DNA of 24,701 nt, from positions 1 through 24,701 of the forward strand of contig JAJYZD010000017.1 of the NCBI GenBank assembly GCA_021800315.1, in the 5' to 3' direction. The stretch is from Bacillota bacterium (GTDB lineage Bacteria > Bacillota > Desulfotomaculia > Desulfotomaculales > JAJYZD01). The notes under the pieces were generated by a model. That model was not told where the DNA came from, made no database searches, and saw only the letters and a program-made list of their open reading frames with translations. Shown piece by piece: positions 6,634 to 15,130 of this stretch. The position numbers and the translations under genes are program-made. Every line of letters starts with the position of its first letter. Within the stretch, counting starts at the first letter, position 1.

Positions 6634-8562
6634 ATGGGTTCCTGGGAAGTGAATGGTCCGGTGGCCGGCCTGGTCAAATCGTGGCGGGACAAATATCCCG
6701 GGTTTGCCGCGCGGGTGGAAAGGATCACAGCCCCGCGCGGGCGCGCTATTACCTGGGAAGGTCAGGAAGTCTGGGCCTATCGCGAACGGCCGCAAAGCAT
6801 AGCCGGAGTTCTAAGAACCAACATGGAAAACCACCCGGACAAGGAAGCCTATGTTTTCCATCCTTCCGGTATGAGGATGACCTGGACCCAGGTGGGGGAA
6901 CAGGTAAACAGCCTGGCCCATTGTCTTCGCCACAGGTACGGCTTCCAGAAACGCGACCGGCTGGCCCTGCTCGTCCTGGGAGGTCCCGAATTCGTGATAA
7001 GTTACCTGGCCATCGAAAAGCTGGGCGGTATTGCCGTGCCGGTCAACCTGGGTCTGGCGGCGGCGGGCATCGTCGCCCAGGTCAACAAAGTGGGGGCCAG
7101 GGGTCTGATCGTTACCCCGGAACTGTGGGAGACAAAGGTGCGGGCGGTAAAAAGTCAGCTCGATACGGTGGAAAACGTGTTTATAACCGGAGAAGACACC
7201 ATGCCCGGGTGTATACGGTGGCAGAGCTTGACCGGAGAGGGGGTGGGGGAGGAGGTTGCGGAAGAGATAGACGAATGGGATCTGTGTGCCGTTTCGTTCA
7301 CGAGCGGTACCACGGGCAGTCCGAAGGGAACCATGACCATGCACGTAAATGCCCTGGGCTGCGCCCGGGCCTTTGCGGACTGTGCGCGGGTGACGCAGGA
7401 GGACATAATTATCTGTATGGCGCCCATGTATCACAATACCGCGGTTTACGTGAATTTTGTGCCGGCCCTTCTTCTCGGGGCCAGGCTTGTTGTCATGGCC
7501 TCGTTCGATCCGGCGGAGGCGGTGAAACTGATCGAGAGGGAGAAGGCCACGACCTGTGTCGCCGCTCCCATTATGCTGTGGTTTATGATGAACCATCCCG
7601 AATTCGGGAAATACGACTGCTCTTCGCTGAAGAAGATAGGATTTGGGGGCCATGCCGCCTCCGAGGCTTTCATCAGGCAGTTGTTGGCGGTGTTTAACCC
7701 GGAGACGGCCGTAAACGCTGGTTCTGTTTCGGAGAGCACGGCCTTCGGGTTCTGCCTGCCGACGGAAGATGCCGTCAGAAAAATTACCAGTTGTGGTCTG
7801 GCAACCGCCTGTACGGAGATAGCCATCTTCGATGACGACGGCAACGAGATAACGGAGCCCGGCAAAATCGGTGAGGTGGCCTATAAAGGGCAACAGACCA
7901 ATGCCGGTTATTGGGATGACCCCGCAAAGACGGAGGAAACGTTCAGGAAAGACGGCTATGTGCTTTCCGGTGATTGGGCCAGGTTCGACGACGAAGGATA
8001 TCTTTGGCTCCTGGACCGGAAAAAGGACATGATTGTGCGGGGTGGGCAGAACGTTTACTGCATAGAAGTGGAGAACAAACTGTACTTGCTCGACAAGGTT
8101 TTGGGGGCCGCGGTGGTGGGGGTTCCGGATCATGTTTTCTCGGAAAGGGTAAAGGCCGTAGTGGTACCAAAACCCGGTCGAAGGATAACGGCCGGCGAGA
8201 TACGGGAACATTGCGCGAAACACCTTGCGCCGTATGAAGTTCCTGAATACGTTGTTTTCGCCCGGAAAATACCGACCAATCCGGCTGGTAAAACGATGAA
8301 AAGTCTTTTGGTCGACTTTTGGGCCGACGTCGGGGCAAAGGAAGACGAGGTACCGGCAAAACTGCGGGGTTATTACGAAAGCATGCCCGGAAAATTAAGG
8401 GACCGGTCGCTGCTCAAGGTGGACGATCTATGGTTGACACCGGCGGAAGCCCTTAATCACGTCGAGGAGGATACGGAAACCGGAAAGAAGTTACGCATTA
8501 TTATCACTGAGAAAGGGCTTGTTGAATTCTTAAAACCGGCGGAGTCAAGATTCAAGGTCTGA
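6634..8562 (+). CDS. Acyl-CoA ligase (AMP-forming) with C-terminal extension
   Basis: This is a class I adenylate-forming enzyme that would activate a carboxylic acid to its CoA ester with ATP, 642 residues. The phosphate-binding motif TSGTTGSPKG is at 223-232. The YWDDP/GDWARFDDEGYLWLLDRKKD hinge region and GGQNVYCIEVEN follow, and the catalytic lysine is Lys553 (NPAGK). Most relatives end within about 20 residues of this lysine; here about 89 more residues follow, with no recognised domain. The N-terminus has about 65 residues before the AMP-binding core. ATG 6634 follows GGAGG at 6621-6625. It follows the mutase by 91 bp and its stop lies 50 bp before a DUF35 start. The acid it uses cannot be read; supplying the mutase substrate is plausible. 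Confidence 0.9.
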   Translation: MGSWEVNGPVAGLVKSWRDKYPGFAARVERITAPRGRAITWEGQEVWAYRERPQSIAGVLRTNMENHPDKEAYVFHPSGMRMTWTQVGEQVNSLAHCLRHRYGFQKRDRLALLVLGGPEFVISYLAIEKLGGIAVPVNLGLAAAGIVAQVNKVGARGLIVTPELWETKVRAVKSQLDTVENVFITGEDTMPGCIRWQSLTGEGVGEEVAEEIDEWDLCAVSFTSGTTGSPKGTMTMHVNALGCARAFADCARVTQEDIIICMAPMYHNTAVYVNFVPALLLGARLVVMASFDPAEAVKLIEREKATTCVAAPIMLWFMMNHPEFGKYDCSSLKKIGFGGHAASEAFIRQLLAVFNPETAVNAGSVSESTAFGFCLPTEDAVRKITSCGLATACTEIAIFDDDGNEITEPGKIGEVAYKGQQTNAGYWDDPAKTEETFRKDGYVLSGDWARFDDEGYLWLLDRKKDMIVRGGQNVYCIEVENKLYLLDKVLGAAVVGVPDHVFSERVKAVVVPKPGRRITAGEIREHCAKHLAPYEVPEYVVFARKIPTNPAGKTMKSLLVDFWADVGAKEDEVPAKLRGYYESMPGKLRDRSLLKVDDLWLTPAEALNHVEEDTETGKKLRIIITEKGLVEFLKPAESRFKV

Positions 8563-8612
8563 TGGCGCAAGGCGACGGTTCTCTCCAAATAGCCGGGAGG
8601 AGGGCGGGGTTA

Positions 8613-9086
8613 ATGACTGATTTCCAGTCCGGCGTTGAGCCGATGGTTTATTCCGGCCGGATCAGGATGCCTTACCAGTGGTCGGCGGGGGAAACGGGGA
8701 GCCGGTTCTTCACCCAGTTGCGGGATTACGGGCGCATCTGGGGGAGCAGGTGCCGGGTTTGCGACCTGGTTTTCGTTCCCCCCCGCAAGGTTTGCGGGCG
8801 CTGTCTCAACGGCATCGGGGAGTGGATCGAACTCCCCCCTGCCGGGGTATTGCAAACCTTTACCGTTGTTTACCGGCACCGGCCCGCCATCCACCCCGCG
8901 GATCCGCCTTTTGCCTACGGCATAATCAGACTGGATGGAGCCGATTCGGGTCTCATCCACTTACTGGGCGAGATTGAACCGGGGGAAATCGTTTCGGGGC
9001 TGCGGGTGCAGGCTGTACTGAAAGAAAAGCGGGAGCGGCGGGGAGACATTTTGGATATTAAATACTTCAAGCCTTTTTCAGCCTAG
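8613..9086 (+). CDS. DUF35 zinc-ribbon/OB-fold acyl-CoA-binding protein (copy b)
   Basis: This is a 157-residue DUF35 protein. CRVC at residues 47-50 and CGRC at 61-64 make the zinc ribbon, with the conserved VPPRKVC linker. The OB-fold follows (FTVVYRHR, YGIIRLDGADSGLIH) and it ends DILDIKYFKPFSA, like the copy at 3882-4346. An ATG at 8562 overlaps the ligase stop (TGATG) and would add 17 residues. ATG 8613 is preferred because GGGAGGAGGG lies 8 nt upstream and the length then matches the other copies. It precedes the second thiolase-like pair, which also has a DUF35 gene behind it, so this block has two such subunits. It probably bridges or delivers CoA substrates to one of the thiolase-fold proteins. 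Confidence 0.88.
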   Translation: MTDFQSGVEPMVYSGRIRMPYQWSAGETGSRFFTQLRDYGRIWGSRCRVCDLVFVPPRKVCGRCLNGIGEWIELPPAGVLQTFTVVYRHRPAIHPADPPFAYGIIRLDGADSGLIHLLGEIEPGEIVSGLRVQAVLKEKRERRGDILDIKYFKPFSA

Positions 9087-9093
9087 GAGGTGA
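9085..9093 (+). promoter_or_regulatory. Canonical ribosome binding site deciding a TTG start
   Basis: AGGAGGTGA is a perfect anti-16S match. It overlaps the end of the DUF35 gene and is followed by two TTG codons in one frame. The second, at 9100, has the better spacing (6 nt against 3 nt). Confidence 0.6.
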
Positions 9094-9099
9094 AGGTTG

Positions 9100-10239
9100 T
9101 TGGACGAAGTTGCCATTGTCGGGGTCGGACAGACCAAATATGAGCGGCGGAAAATAGGGGAAACTTTCGCCGACCTGGTGTTCGAGGTGACCAACAAGGC
9201 TTTGGAAGACGCGGGGATTACCATCCGGGATATTGACAATGTCGTTACGGTGTCCAACGATTTTCAGGACGGGCGGACCATTTCCAGCATGGCCGTGATG
9301 GACGCCTGCGGCGCCTTCGGCAAAAACGTTTCCACGGTGGAGGGAGACGGTACCCTGGGCGCCCTGTACGGGTTGATGCGCGTTCTTTCCGGTGCCTTTG
9401 AAACAACGCTGGTGGTCGCCCACTGCAAGTGTTCCGAAGGTGACCAGGACCTGATCTGGAACAGCGCCTTCGATCCCGTTTATTACCGCCGGCTCGGCCT
9501 GGAGGCGGTTTCGGCCTCGGCCCTGCAGGCGCGCCGCTACATGGATAAATACGGGGTGACCGGGGAGCAGTGCGCCCTGGTTCCGGTCAAAAATCACCGG
9601 AACGCCCGGGCCAATCCCTGGGCCCAGGAGGCCATGGATCTGACGGTGGAAGAGGTCATGCGGTCGCCGGTGCTGGCCTCCCCGCTCAAGATGTTGGACG
9701 CCGCGCCGCTTTCCGACGGCGCCTGCGCCGTTATATTTGCCAATCGGTGGAAGGCCGGGAGGATGACCACCAAGCCGGTCTGGGTGAGAGGGGTCGGGCA
9801 CTGCGCGGACGCCTACTACCTGGGGGACAGGGACTTGGCCGGAGTGGACTCCCTGACCGGTGCGGCCAAACGGGCCTACGGCCTGGCCGGGATCGTCGAT
9901 CCCCGGAAAGAGATAGACGTGGTGGAGGTTTTCGAAGCGTTCGGCTACCAGGAACTCATGTGGCTGGAAGGCCTCGGGTTTTGCGACCCGGGGCAGGGCG
10001 GGGTATTCACCGCCGGCGGTAATACCCTGATGGACGGCCCCTGGCCGGTTAACCCCTCCGGCGGGGTACTGTCCGCCCATCCGGGGCTGGTGGCCGGCCT
10101 GGTCCGGATCGCCGAAGCCTGCCTGCAGGTGCGGGGCGATGCCGGGGCCCGCCAGGTGGACGGTGTGAGGACGGCCCTGGCCCACGGAACCAACGGGCTG
10201 TGCGGGCAGGGGCACTGTGTATGGGTATTGGGCGGCTGA
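9100..10239 (+). CDS. Thiolase-like protein without nucleophilic Cys (type A, copy 2)
   Basis: This is an SCP-x/lipid-transfer thiolase-fold protein of 379 residues, with start TTG 9100 (TTG 9097 possible). It is paralogous to the protein at 1537-2685, sharing the altered nucleophile region (VEGDGTLGAL against QDGESLFAL), the QELMW segment and PVNPSGGVL. No Cys is present at the nucleophile position (Gly84). The HD motif is FE (VEVFEAFGYQEL). Unlike its paralogue it keeps a His in the second motif (SAHPGLVAG). Normal thiolase chemistry is not expected; aldolase-like or structural roles in a DUF35 complex are the alternatives. It lies 13 nt after one DUF35 gene and 12 nt before a second thiolase-like gene. 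High GC and regular codon use match its neighbours. Confidence 0.85.
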   Translation: MDEVAIVGVGQTKYERRKIGETFADLVFEVTNKALEDAGITIRDIDNVVTVSNDFQDGRTISSMAVMDACGAFGKNVSTVEGDGTLGALYGLMRVLSGAFETTLVVAHCKCSEGDQDLIWNSAFDPVYYRRLGLEAVSASALQARRYMDKYGVTGEQCALVPVKNHRNARANPWAQEAMDLTVEEVMRSPVLASPLKMLDAAPLSDGACAVIFANRWKAGRMTTKPVWVRGVGHCADAYYLGDRDLAGVDSLTGAAKRAYGLAGIVDPRKEIDVVEVFEAFGYQELMWLEGLGFCDPGQGGVFTAGGNTLMDGPWPVNPSGGVLSAHPGLVAGLVRIAEACLQVRGDAGARQVDGVRTALAHGTNGLCGQGHCVWVLGG

Positions 10240-10251
10240 GGAGGAATAAAG

Positions 10252-11406
10252 ATGGCGCAAAGGGTGGCGGTCGTCGGTTTCGGCCAGACCCACCATAAAA
10301 GCAACCGCGGGGACGTCACCGGCATCGAACTGATTAACGAGGCGGTGCGGCGCGCCCTGGAAGACGCGGAACTCGGACCGGGAGACATCGACGCCGTGGT
10401 CATCGGCAACATGGACCACTTTGAAAACATCAACCTGGCGGACATGTGGGGCGTGGAAGGCACCGGGGGCTACCTGAAGCCGGTTATGAAGCTTACCACC
10501 GGTGGCACCACCGGCACAACGGTGGCCATCGCCGGCTACTACCACGTCGCTTCCAGCCTCTTTGACGTCGTGCTGGCGGTGGGCTGGGAGAAGAATTCCG
10601 AATCCGACACTACCGGTGGCACCATCACGGCCTTCGACCCGGTCTGGGAACGCTTTTCCTTTCCCGGAGCGCTGCCCGGGCTGGCTTTGGATGCCGTGGT
10701 TTACATGCAGAAATACGGTGTTACGGAAAAGGACGGGGCCCGGGTGGCGGTGCGGGACCGCGCCAATGCCGCCAGGAATCCCTATGCCCACCTGCGGGAT
10801 CCCATTACGGTCGACGATGTTCTGCGTTCACCCATGCTCTCCTACCCCATCAAGCTCCTGGATATCTGCCCGCGTTCGGACGGAGCGGCCGCCCTGATTC
10901 TGGCCGGGGAGGAAAAAGCCCGGAAAATATGCCGGCAGCCGGCCTGGATTTGGTCCGTGTCGGTATGCCACAACTACACCTATACTTCGGATGTGAACTT
11001 CGGTTATCTCGACACCCTGGAACAGGCCTGCCGGGAGACCTATAAGAAAGCCGGCATCAAAGACCCCGGGAAAGAAATCGACGTGATCGAAATGTACCAG
11101 CCCTGTTCATTTGCCGGCCTGTCCTGGCTCGAGGCCATGGGCTTTTGCGGGCCGGGTGAGGCTCCCGGGCTGCTCTGGGACGGGGCGACAGATGCAGGGG
11201 GCGATCTGCCCGTCAATCCCTCGGGCGGGGTGTTGAACGCCAACCCCATCGGCGCCACCGGGACCATCAGGGTGGGCGAGGTGGCCCGCCAGATTCAGGG
11301 CCGGGCGGGCGCCTGCCAGGTGCCGGAGGTCAAAACGGGTCTGGCGACCGGTTTCGGCGGCTGTTACTGGTCGGACGTTTTATTGCTGGGAAACAGGCCC
11401 AGATAG
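10252..11406 (+). CDS. Thiolase-like protein, Cys replaced by Gly (type B, copy 2)
   Basis: This is a 384-residue SCP-x-type thiolase-fold protein and the paralogue of the protein at 2691-3857. It begins AQRVAVVGFGQTHHK after GAGGAGGAA. The nucleophile segment is KLTTGGTTGTT: residue 84, Cys in the paralogue, is Gly. The HD motif is YQ (IEMYQPCSFAGL) and the GHPxGxSG His is lost (ANPIGATG). All three classical catalytic groups are therefore missing while the fold motifs (LPVNPSGGVL, YPIKLLDICPRSDGAAALI) are kept. With the upstream Cys-less gene, this second pair contains no nucleophilic Cys at all. Retro-aldolase activity of the Ltp2 kind, or a role as a non-catalytic partner, are the main options. 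A DUF35 gene begins 13 nt downstream. Confidence 0.87.
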   Translation: MAQRVAVVGFGQTHHKSNRGDVTGIELINEAVRRALEDAELGPGDIDAVVIGNMDHFENINLADMWGVEGTGGYLKPVMKLTTGGTTGTTVAIAGYYHVASSLFDVVLAVGWEKNSESDTTGGTITAFDPVWERFSFPGALPGLALDAVVYMQKYGVTEKDGARVAVRDRANAARNPYAHLRDPITVDDVLRSPMLSYPIKLLDICPRSDGAAALILAGEEKARKICRQPAWIWSVSVCHNYTYTSDVNFGYLDTLEQACRETYKKAGIKDPGKEIDVIEMYQPCSFAGLSWLEAMGFCGPGEAPGLLWDGATDAGGDLPVNPSGGVLNANPIGATGTIRVGEVARQIQGRAGACQVPEVKTGLATGFGGCYWSDVLLLGNRPR

Positions 11407-11419
11407 AGGGGGGGAAGGG

Positions 11420-11896
11420 ATGAGTCTGAAAGCGCCGCCGGAATTGATTGTCTTTCAACAAATGGCCGATGTTCCCTATAACTGGTCCCTGGGCAGGGAG
11501 GGAAGCCTGTTTTTGATCGCTCTCAGGGACGAGAAAAAGTTCCTGGGCATCAAATGCCCGTCCTGCGGGAAGGTTTACGTGCCGCCCCGGAAAGTTTGCG
11601 GGCCGTGCTTTACGGCCAACAGCCAATGGGTGGAGGTAGGCGACGAAGGTGTGGTCACCGCTTTTTCCGTGGTCAACTACCGGTTTACCGACCCCGCTAC
11701 CGGCCTTCCCCGGGAGGTTCCGTACACTTTCGCCTTCGTCAGGCTGGATGGGGCCGACACCAAACTCTGCCATAAACTTGCAGAAACCGATCCGGCCAGG
11801 CTAAAAGTCGGTATGCGGGTAAAAGCGGTCTTTGCCGAACAGCGGACTGGAAATATTGAGAAAGACGTGATCCACTTCCGAGCGGTCCAGGCGTAA
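11420..11896 (+). CDS. DUF35 zinc-ribbon/OB-fold acyl-CoA-binding protein (copy c)
   Basis: This is a 158-residue DUF35 protein with CPSC at residues 46-49 and CGPC at 60-63, separated by the conserved VPPRKVC segment. The OB-fold part (TAFSVVNYRFTD, YTFAFVRLDGADTKLCHKL) follows. It ends with VIHFRAVQA instead of the DIKYFKP-type end of copies a and b. It stands 13 nt behind the second thiolase-like pair, mirroring copy a behind the first pair, and is the most likely partner of the proteins at 9100-11406. The DNA after this gene changes abruptly to a more AT-rich composition. Confidence 0.9.
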   Translation: MSLKAPPELIVFQQMADVPYNWSLGREGSLFLIALRDEKKFLGIKCPSCGKVYVPPRKVCGPCFTANSQWVEVGDEGVVTAFSVVNYRFTDPATGLPREVPYTFAFVRLDGADTKLCHKLAETDPARLKVGMRVKAVFAEQRTGNIEKDVIHFRAVQA

Positions 11897-11915
11897 GGCG
11901 AAGGAGGGCATCGAA

Positions 11916-13433
11916 ATGAACTTTGGCAACGTTATTTCCCGAAATGCCCTTATATTTAAATCAAAGATTGCCATCTCTTTTAAGAACAAAAAGATAAGCT
12001 GGGAAATACTCGATCAGAGAGTCAACCAAACGGCAAATGCCTTAAAAGGCTGTGGTGTAAGTAAGGCTGATGTGGTAGCCATTGTCAGTGAAAACTGTCT
12101 GGAAATGATCGATATTGTTTTTGCTGCAGCTAAACTCGGGGCTATATCATTTCCGGTCAATCCAAGACTTTCGCCGGATACGGTCAAGCAGTTACTGACT
12201 ATTTCTGATGCCAAAGTAGCCATCTTTTCGGAGAATATATTACCAGTTGTGGAGCAAGTAAAAGACGATGTTCGTGTTTGCTGGATAATTATAGGCAACA
12301 AGTCCGGAGACATTGCGACTTATGATGAGTTCATCAATGGCTACCCTTCCGGGGAACCCGGGATCGACGTAGACGGGGACGATACCGTCATGCTCTTCGG
12401 CACCGGTGGTACCACCGGTTCGCCTAAACTGGTGGCACTGACCCATAAGGCGTCAATAGCCAATGCGATGAATATGATCTGCGACTACGGGTTTAACTCA
12501 ACCGACGTTGGATTACAAGCACTACCGCTTTATCATGTGGTATTTAATACACTGCTCCTGCCTTTTATGTTTGTTGGTGCTACTGTAGTATTGACCGATC
12601 TATCCGACCCCGATGACATATTAAGCAAGGTGGAAGGAGAAAAAGTCACAATATTTGCCATAGTTCCCCCGATGTTGTTAAACAGGTTCGAACCGTTTGT
12701 TCCAGAACATGATTTGTCATCTATCCGGTACTTTCTGACTGCAGCGGCCAGCTTTCCTGTTGAATTAAAGAGGAAGACTTTGGCTTTCTTCAAGAATACC
12801 TGTATTGGTTATTCATACGGTCTTACCGAGATGGGTGGCGGCAATGTCACCATTCTTCGGCCGGACCACCAGTTTATCAAAGACGGGTCTATCGGGTTGG
12901 TTACCAGGAATCTGGACTGGAGGGTGGTAAACGAAAACGGCCTGGATGTAGGTCCCGGTGAAATCGGTGAATTGATTCTACGCGGACCCACCATGATGAA
13001 AGAGTATTACCACAACGAAAAGGAAACACTCGAAACGATCCGGGAAGGTTGGCTCTATACGGGGGATATGGTCAGACAGGATGAGGAGGGTTTTATCTAT
13101 CTGATCGACCGCCGGAAGAACATGATCAAATCGGGCGGTGAGAATGTTTACGCCAAACTGGTCGAGGATTACCTGTTGAATTTGGAAGGAGTGGCCGATA
13201 TCGCGGTTGTGGGTATCCCTGATGCCGTTTGGGGAGAAAAGGTAGTGGCCGTTATAGTTGCCAGGCAAGGATCTTATCTTTCCGAAGAGGAGGTTGTGAC
13301 CTATTGTAAAGCTGGTTTAGCCCGTTTCGAGGTACCTAAAACCATCGAATTTGTAGCCGAATTGCCACGTAATCCCAGCGGCAAGGTTCTAAAACATGTT
13401 TTGGTGGATCGCATCTTGAAGAAGAAACAATAG
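11916..13433 (+). CDS. Acyl-CoA ligase (AMP-forming), AT-rich gene
   Basis: This is a 505-residue class I adenylate-forming ligase of normal length. The phosphate-binding loop is TGGTTGSPK at residues 163-171. The hinge and core motifs are YTGDMVRQDEEGFIYLIDRRKN and SGGENVYAKLVEDYL, and the catalytic Lys490 is in NPSGK. The start ATG follows AAGGAGGG. Family relatives activate medium- to long-chain or aromatic acids; the substrate cannot be assigned from sequence. The gene uses more A/T-ending codons and Lys, Ile and Asn than the GC-rich genes on both sides, so it may have been acquired separately. It sits only 20 nt behind the DUF35 gene and so probably shares its transcript. Confidence 0.9.
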   Translation: MNFGNVISRNALIFKSKIAISFKNKKISWEILDQRVNQTANALKGCGVSKADVVAIVSENCLEMIDIVFAAAKLGAISFPVNPRLSPDTVKQLLTISDAKVAIFSENILPVVEQVKDDVRVCWIIIGNKSGDIATYDEFINGYPSGEPGIDVDGDDTVMLFGTGGTTGSPKLVALTHKASIANAMNMICDYGFNSTDVGLQALPLYHVVFNTLLLPFMFVGATVVLTDLSDPDDILSKVEGEKVTIFAIVPPMLLNRFEPFVPEHDLSSIRYFLTAAASFPVELKRKTLAFFKNTCIGYSYGLTEMGGGNVTILRPDHQFIKDGSIGLVTRNLDWRVVNENGLDVGPGEIGELILRGPTMMKEYYHNEKETLETIREGWLYTGDMVRQDEEGFIYLIDRRKNMIKSGGENVYAKLVEDYLLNLEGVADIAVVGIPDAVWGEKVVAVIVARQGSYLSEEEVVTYCKAGLARFEVPKTIEFVAELPRNPSGKVLKHVLVDRILKKKQ

Positions 13434-13509
13434 GCTAAAGGTAAGTGAGTCAACTATACCTGTTAAGCGGATGACCGCGCTCAGTACAACGCACTGGGGG
13501 GATCAAAAG

Positions 13510-15084
13510 ATGTCCGGGCAGTTCAACCTGATGAACAGGGTGGCTGTGGGCGACTGTCTGAGGCGCAGCGCCAGGCGGTACCCCCAAAAAATCGCCCTGG
13601 TGGACGGCGAAAAAAGGATAACCTACGCCGAGTTCAACTCCCTGGCCAACCGTTTCGGTCACGGCCTCCTGAGCCTCGGGCTGGATAAAGGCGACAAAGT
13701 GGCCTTTATCGGCCTGAACTGCCATGAGATCCTGATCGCTTTTCTGGGTACGGCCAAGGCCGGCATGGTTTTTGTACCCATCAATCCCGTCCTGAAACCG
13801 GGCGAGGTACGGTTCGCCCTGGATCATGCCGATGTGAAGGTGGTGGTGGTTGAGGAAGCCTTTGTTCCGGCGTTCGGGGACGTATTTAGGGAGTCGGGTA
13901 AGTTACAGCAGGTCGTCAATGTATCCCGGGGTGCCGCCACGGAAAAGGGTATGCTCGATTACGGACTTCTGCTGGCGGCTAACCCGCCGGAAGAGGTGGA
14001 GGTGGTTATCGGGGACCGCGACCCGGTACAAATCCTGTACACCGGCGGAACCACCTCGTTCCCCAAGGCGGCCGTGCTCAACCACCTGGGGTTGGTCATG
14101 AGCTGCCTGACCACCGCGTTGGACTTCAAGTTCGACCGGCACGCCAGGATTCTGGCCGCCATGCCGCTGTTCCACGTAGCCCAGCTGGACGCCCTCGGGC
14201 TGACCCTGATCCTGGTGGGGGGAACCATCGTCATAGTACCCCGGATCGATCCGACCGTGTTTTTGCAAACGATTGAACGGGAGAAGATCAACGTTGCGGT
14301 GCTGCTTTCCCCCATGTTCCGGGCCGTGCTTTCCCACCCCGATTTCAAGAAGTATGACCTCTCTTCGCTGAGGCTGGTGTGCTACTTCGGCGCCGTCATG
14401 CCCGAAAACCTCATGCGTGAGGTGATGGATAAGATCTGCCCCGATTTGTTCCTGGAATTCGGTCAGACCGAGATGTCCCCGTGTGCCACCACCTTCAAGC
14501 CGGAGGACCAGCTGCGCAAGCCGGGATCTCTGGGCAATGCGGGAACCATGGTGGAAATCGGGGTCATGGCCGACGACGGAAACCTGCTGCCGCCCGGCCG
14601 GTGCGGTGAATTCGTCTACCGCAGTCCCCACGTGATGGAGGGGTACCACCGGGATCCGGTAGCCAACGAGGCGGCCTTTAGATACGGCTGGTTCCACAGC
14701 GGTGATACCGGTTACCTGGATGAGGAAGGGTACGTCTATTTTGTGGACCGGAAGAAGGACGTAATCAAGAGCGGCGGTGAAAACGTCGCCTCCCTCGAGG
14801 TGGAAAAGGTAATCTACCAGGATCCGAGGGTCCGGGAGGTGCAGGTCATCGGTTTACCGCACGAGCGCTGGGCCGAGGCCGTGACCGCGGTAGTCATGGC
14901 CAACCCCGGGGTAGTGATCACGGAAGAAGAGGTAACGAGCCTTTGCCGGCAAAACCTGGCTCCTTTCAAGGTACCCAAGGCGGTAATATTCGTTGAGGAT
15001 TTTCCCCGTTCGGCGATAGGCAAGACGTTGAAGTACCAGTTGCGCAGACAATTGCAGGATTACTATCAAAAGCAGGGTCGGTAG
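13510..15084 (+). CDS. Acyl-CoA ligase (AMP-forming), altered P-loop
   Basis: This is a 524-residue class I adenylate-forming ligase. The loop is TGGTTSFPK at residues 178-186, with Ser where most relatives have the second Gly of TSGTTGxPKG. The later motifs are regular: HSGDTGYLDEEGYVYFVDRKKD, SGGENVASLEVE and catalytic Lys505 in SAIGK. ATG 13510 is preferred over the in-frame upstream ATG 13471 because the product then starts at the family N-terminus, with a G-rich site (TGGGGGG) in front. GC content is high again, unlike the preceding ligase. The 76-bp gap upstream has no clear promoter. It probably activates a fatty or aromatic acid; the exact substrate is unknown. Confidence 0.9.
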   Translation: MSGQFNLMNRVAVGDCLRRSARRYPQKIALVDGEKRITYAEFNSLANRFGHGLLSLGLDKGDKVAFIGLNCHEILIAFLGTAKAGMVFVPINPVLKPGEVRFALDHADVKVVVVEEAFVPAFGDVFRESGKLQQVVNVSRGAATEKGMLDYGLLLAANPPEEVEVVIGDRDPVQILYTGGTTSFPKAAVLNHLGLVMSCLTTALDFKFDRHARILAAMPLFHVAQLDALGLTLILVGGTIVIVPRIDPTVFLQTIEREKINVAVLLSPMFRAVLSHPDFKKYDLSSLRLVCYFGAVMPENLMREVMDKICPDLFLEFGQTEMSPCATTFKPEDQLRKPGSLGNAGTMVEIGVMADDGNLLPPGRCGEFVYRSPHVMEGYHRDPVANEAAFRYGWFHSGDTGYLDEEGYVYFVDRKKDVIKSGGENVASLEVEKVIYQDPRVREVQVIGLPHERWAEAVTAVVMANPGVVITEEEVTSLCRQNLAPFKVPKAVIFVEDFPRSAIGKTLKYQLRRQLQDYYQKQGR

Positions 15085-15130
15085 TTTCCCGGTGAACTCC
15101 GCGGCTATTGCCCGTTAGGAGGTCGTTGGC

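Noticed and set aside
6811..8223. 470-residue minus-strand open frame
   Set aside because: Antisense shadow of the acyl-CoA ligase at 6634-8562, with no family motifs.
9067..10791. 574-residue minus-strand open frame
   Set aside because: It lies wholly opposite two well-supported thiolase-like genes, is rich in Gly, His, Pro and Arg as expected for an antisense GC-rich shadow, and has no recognisable domain.
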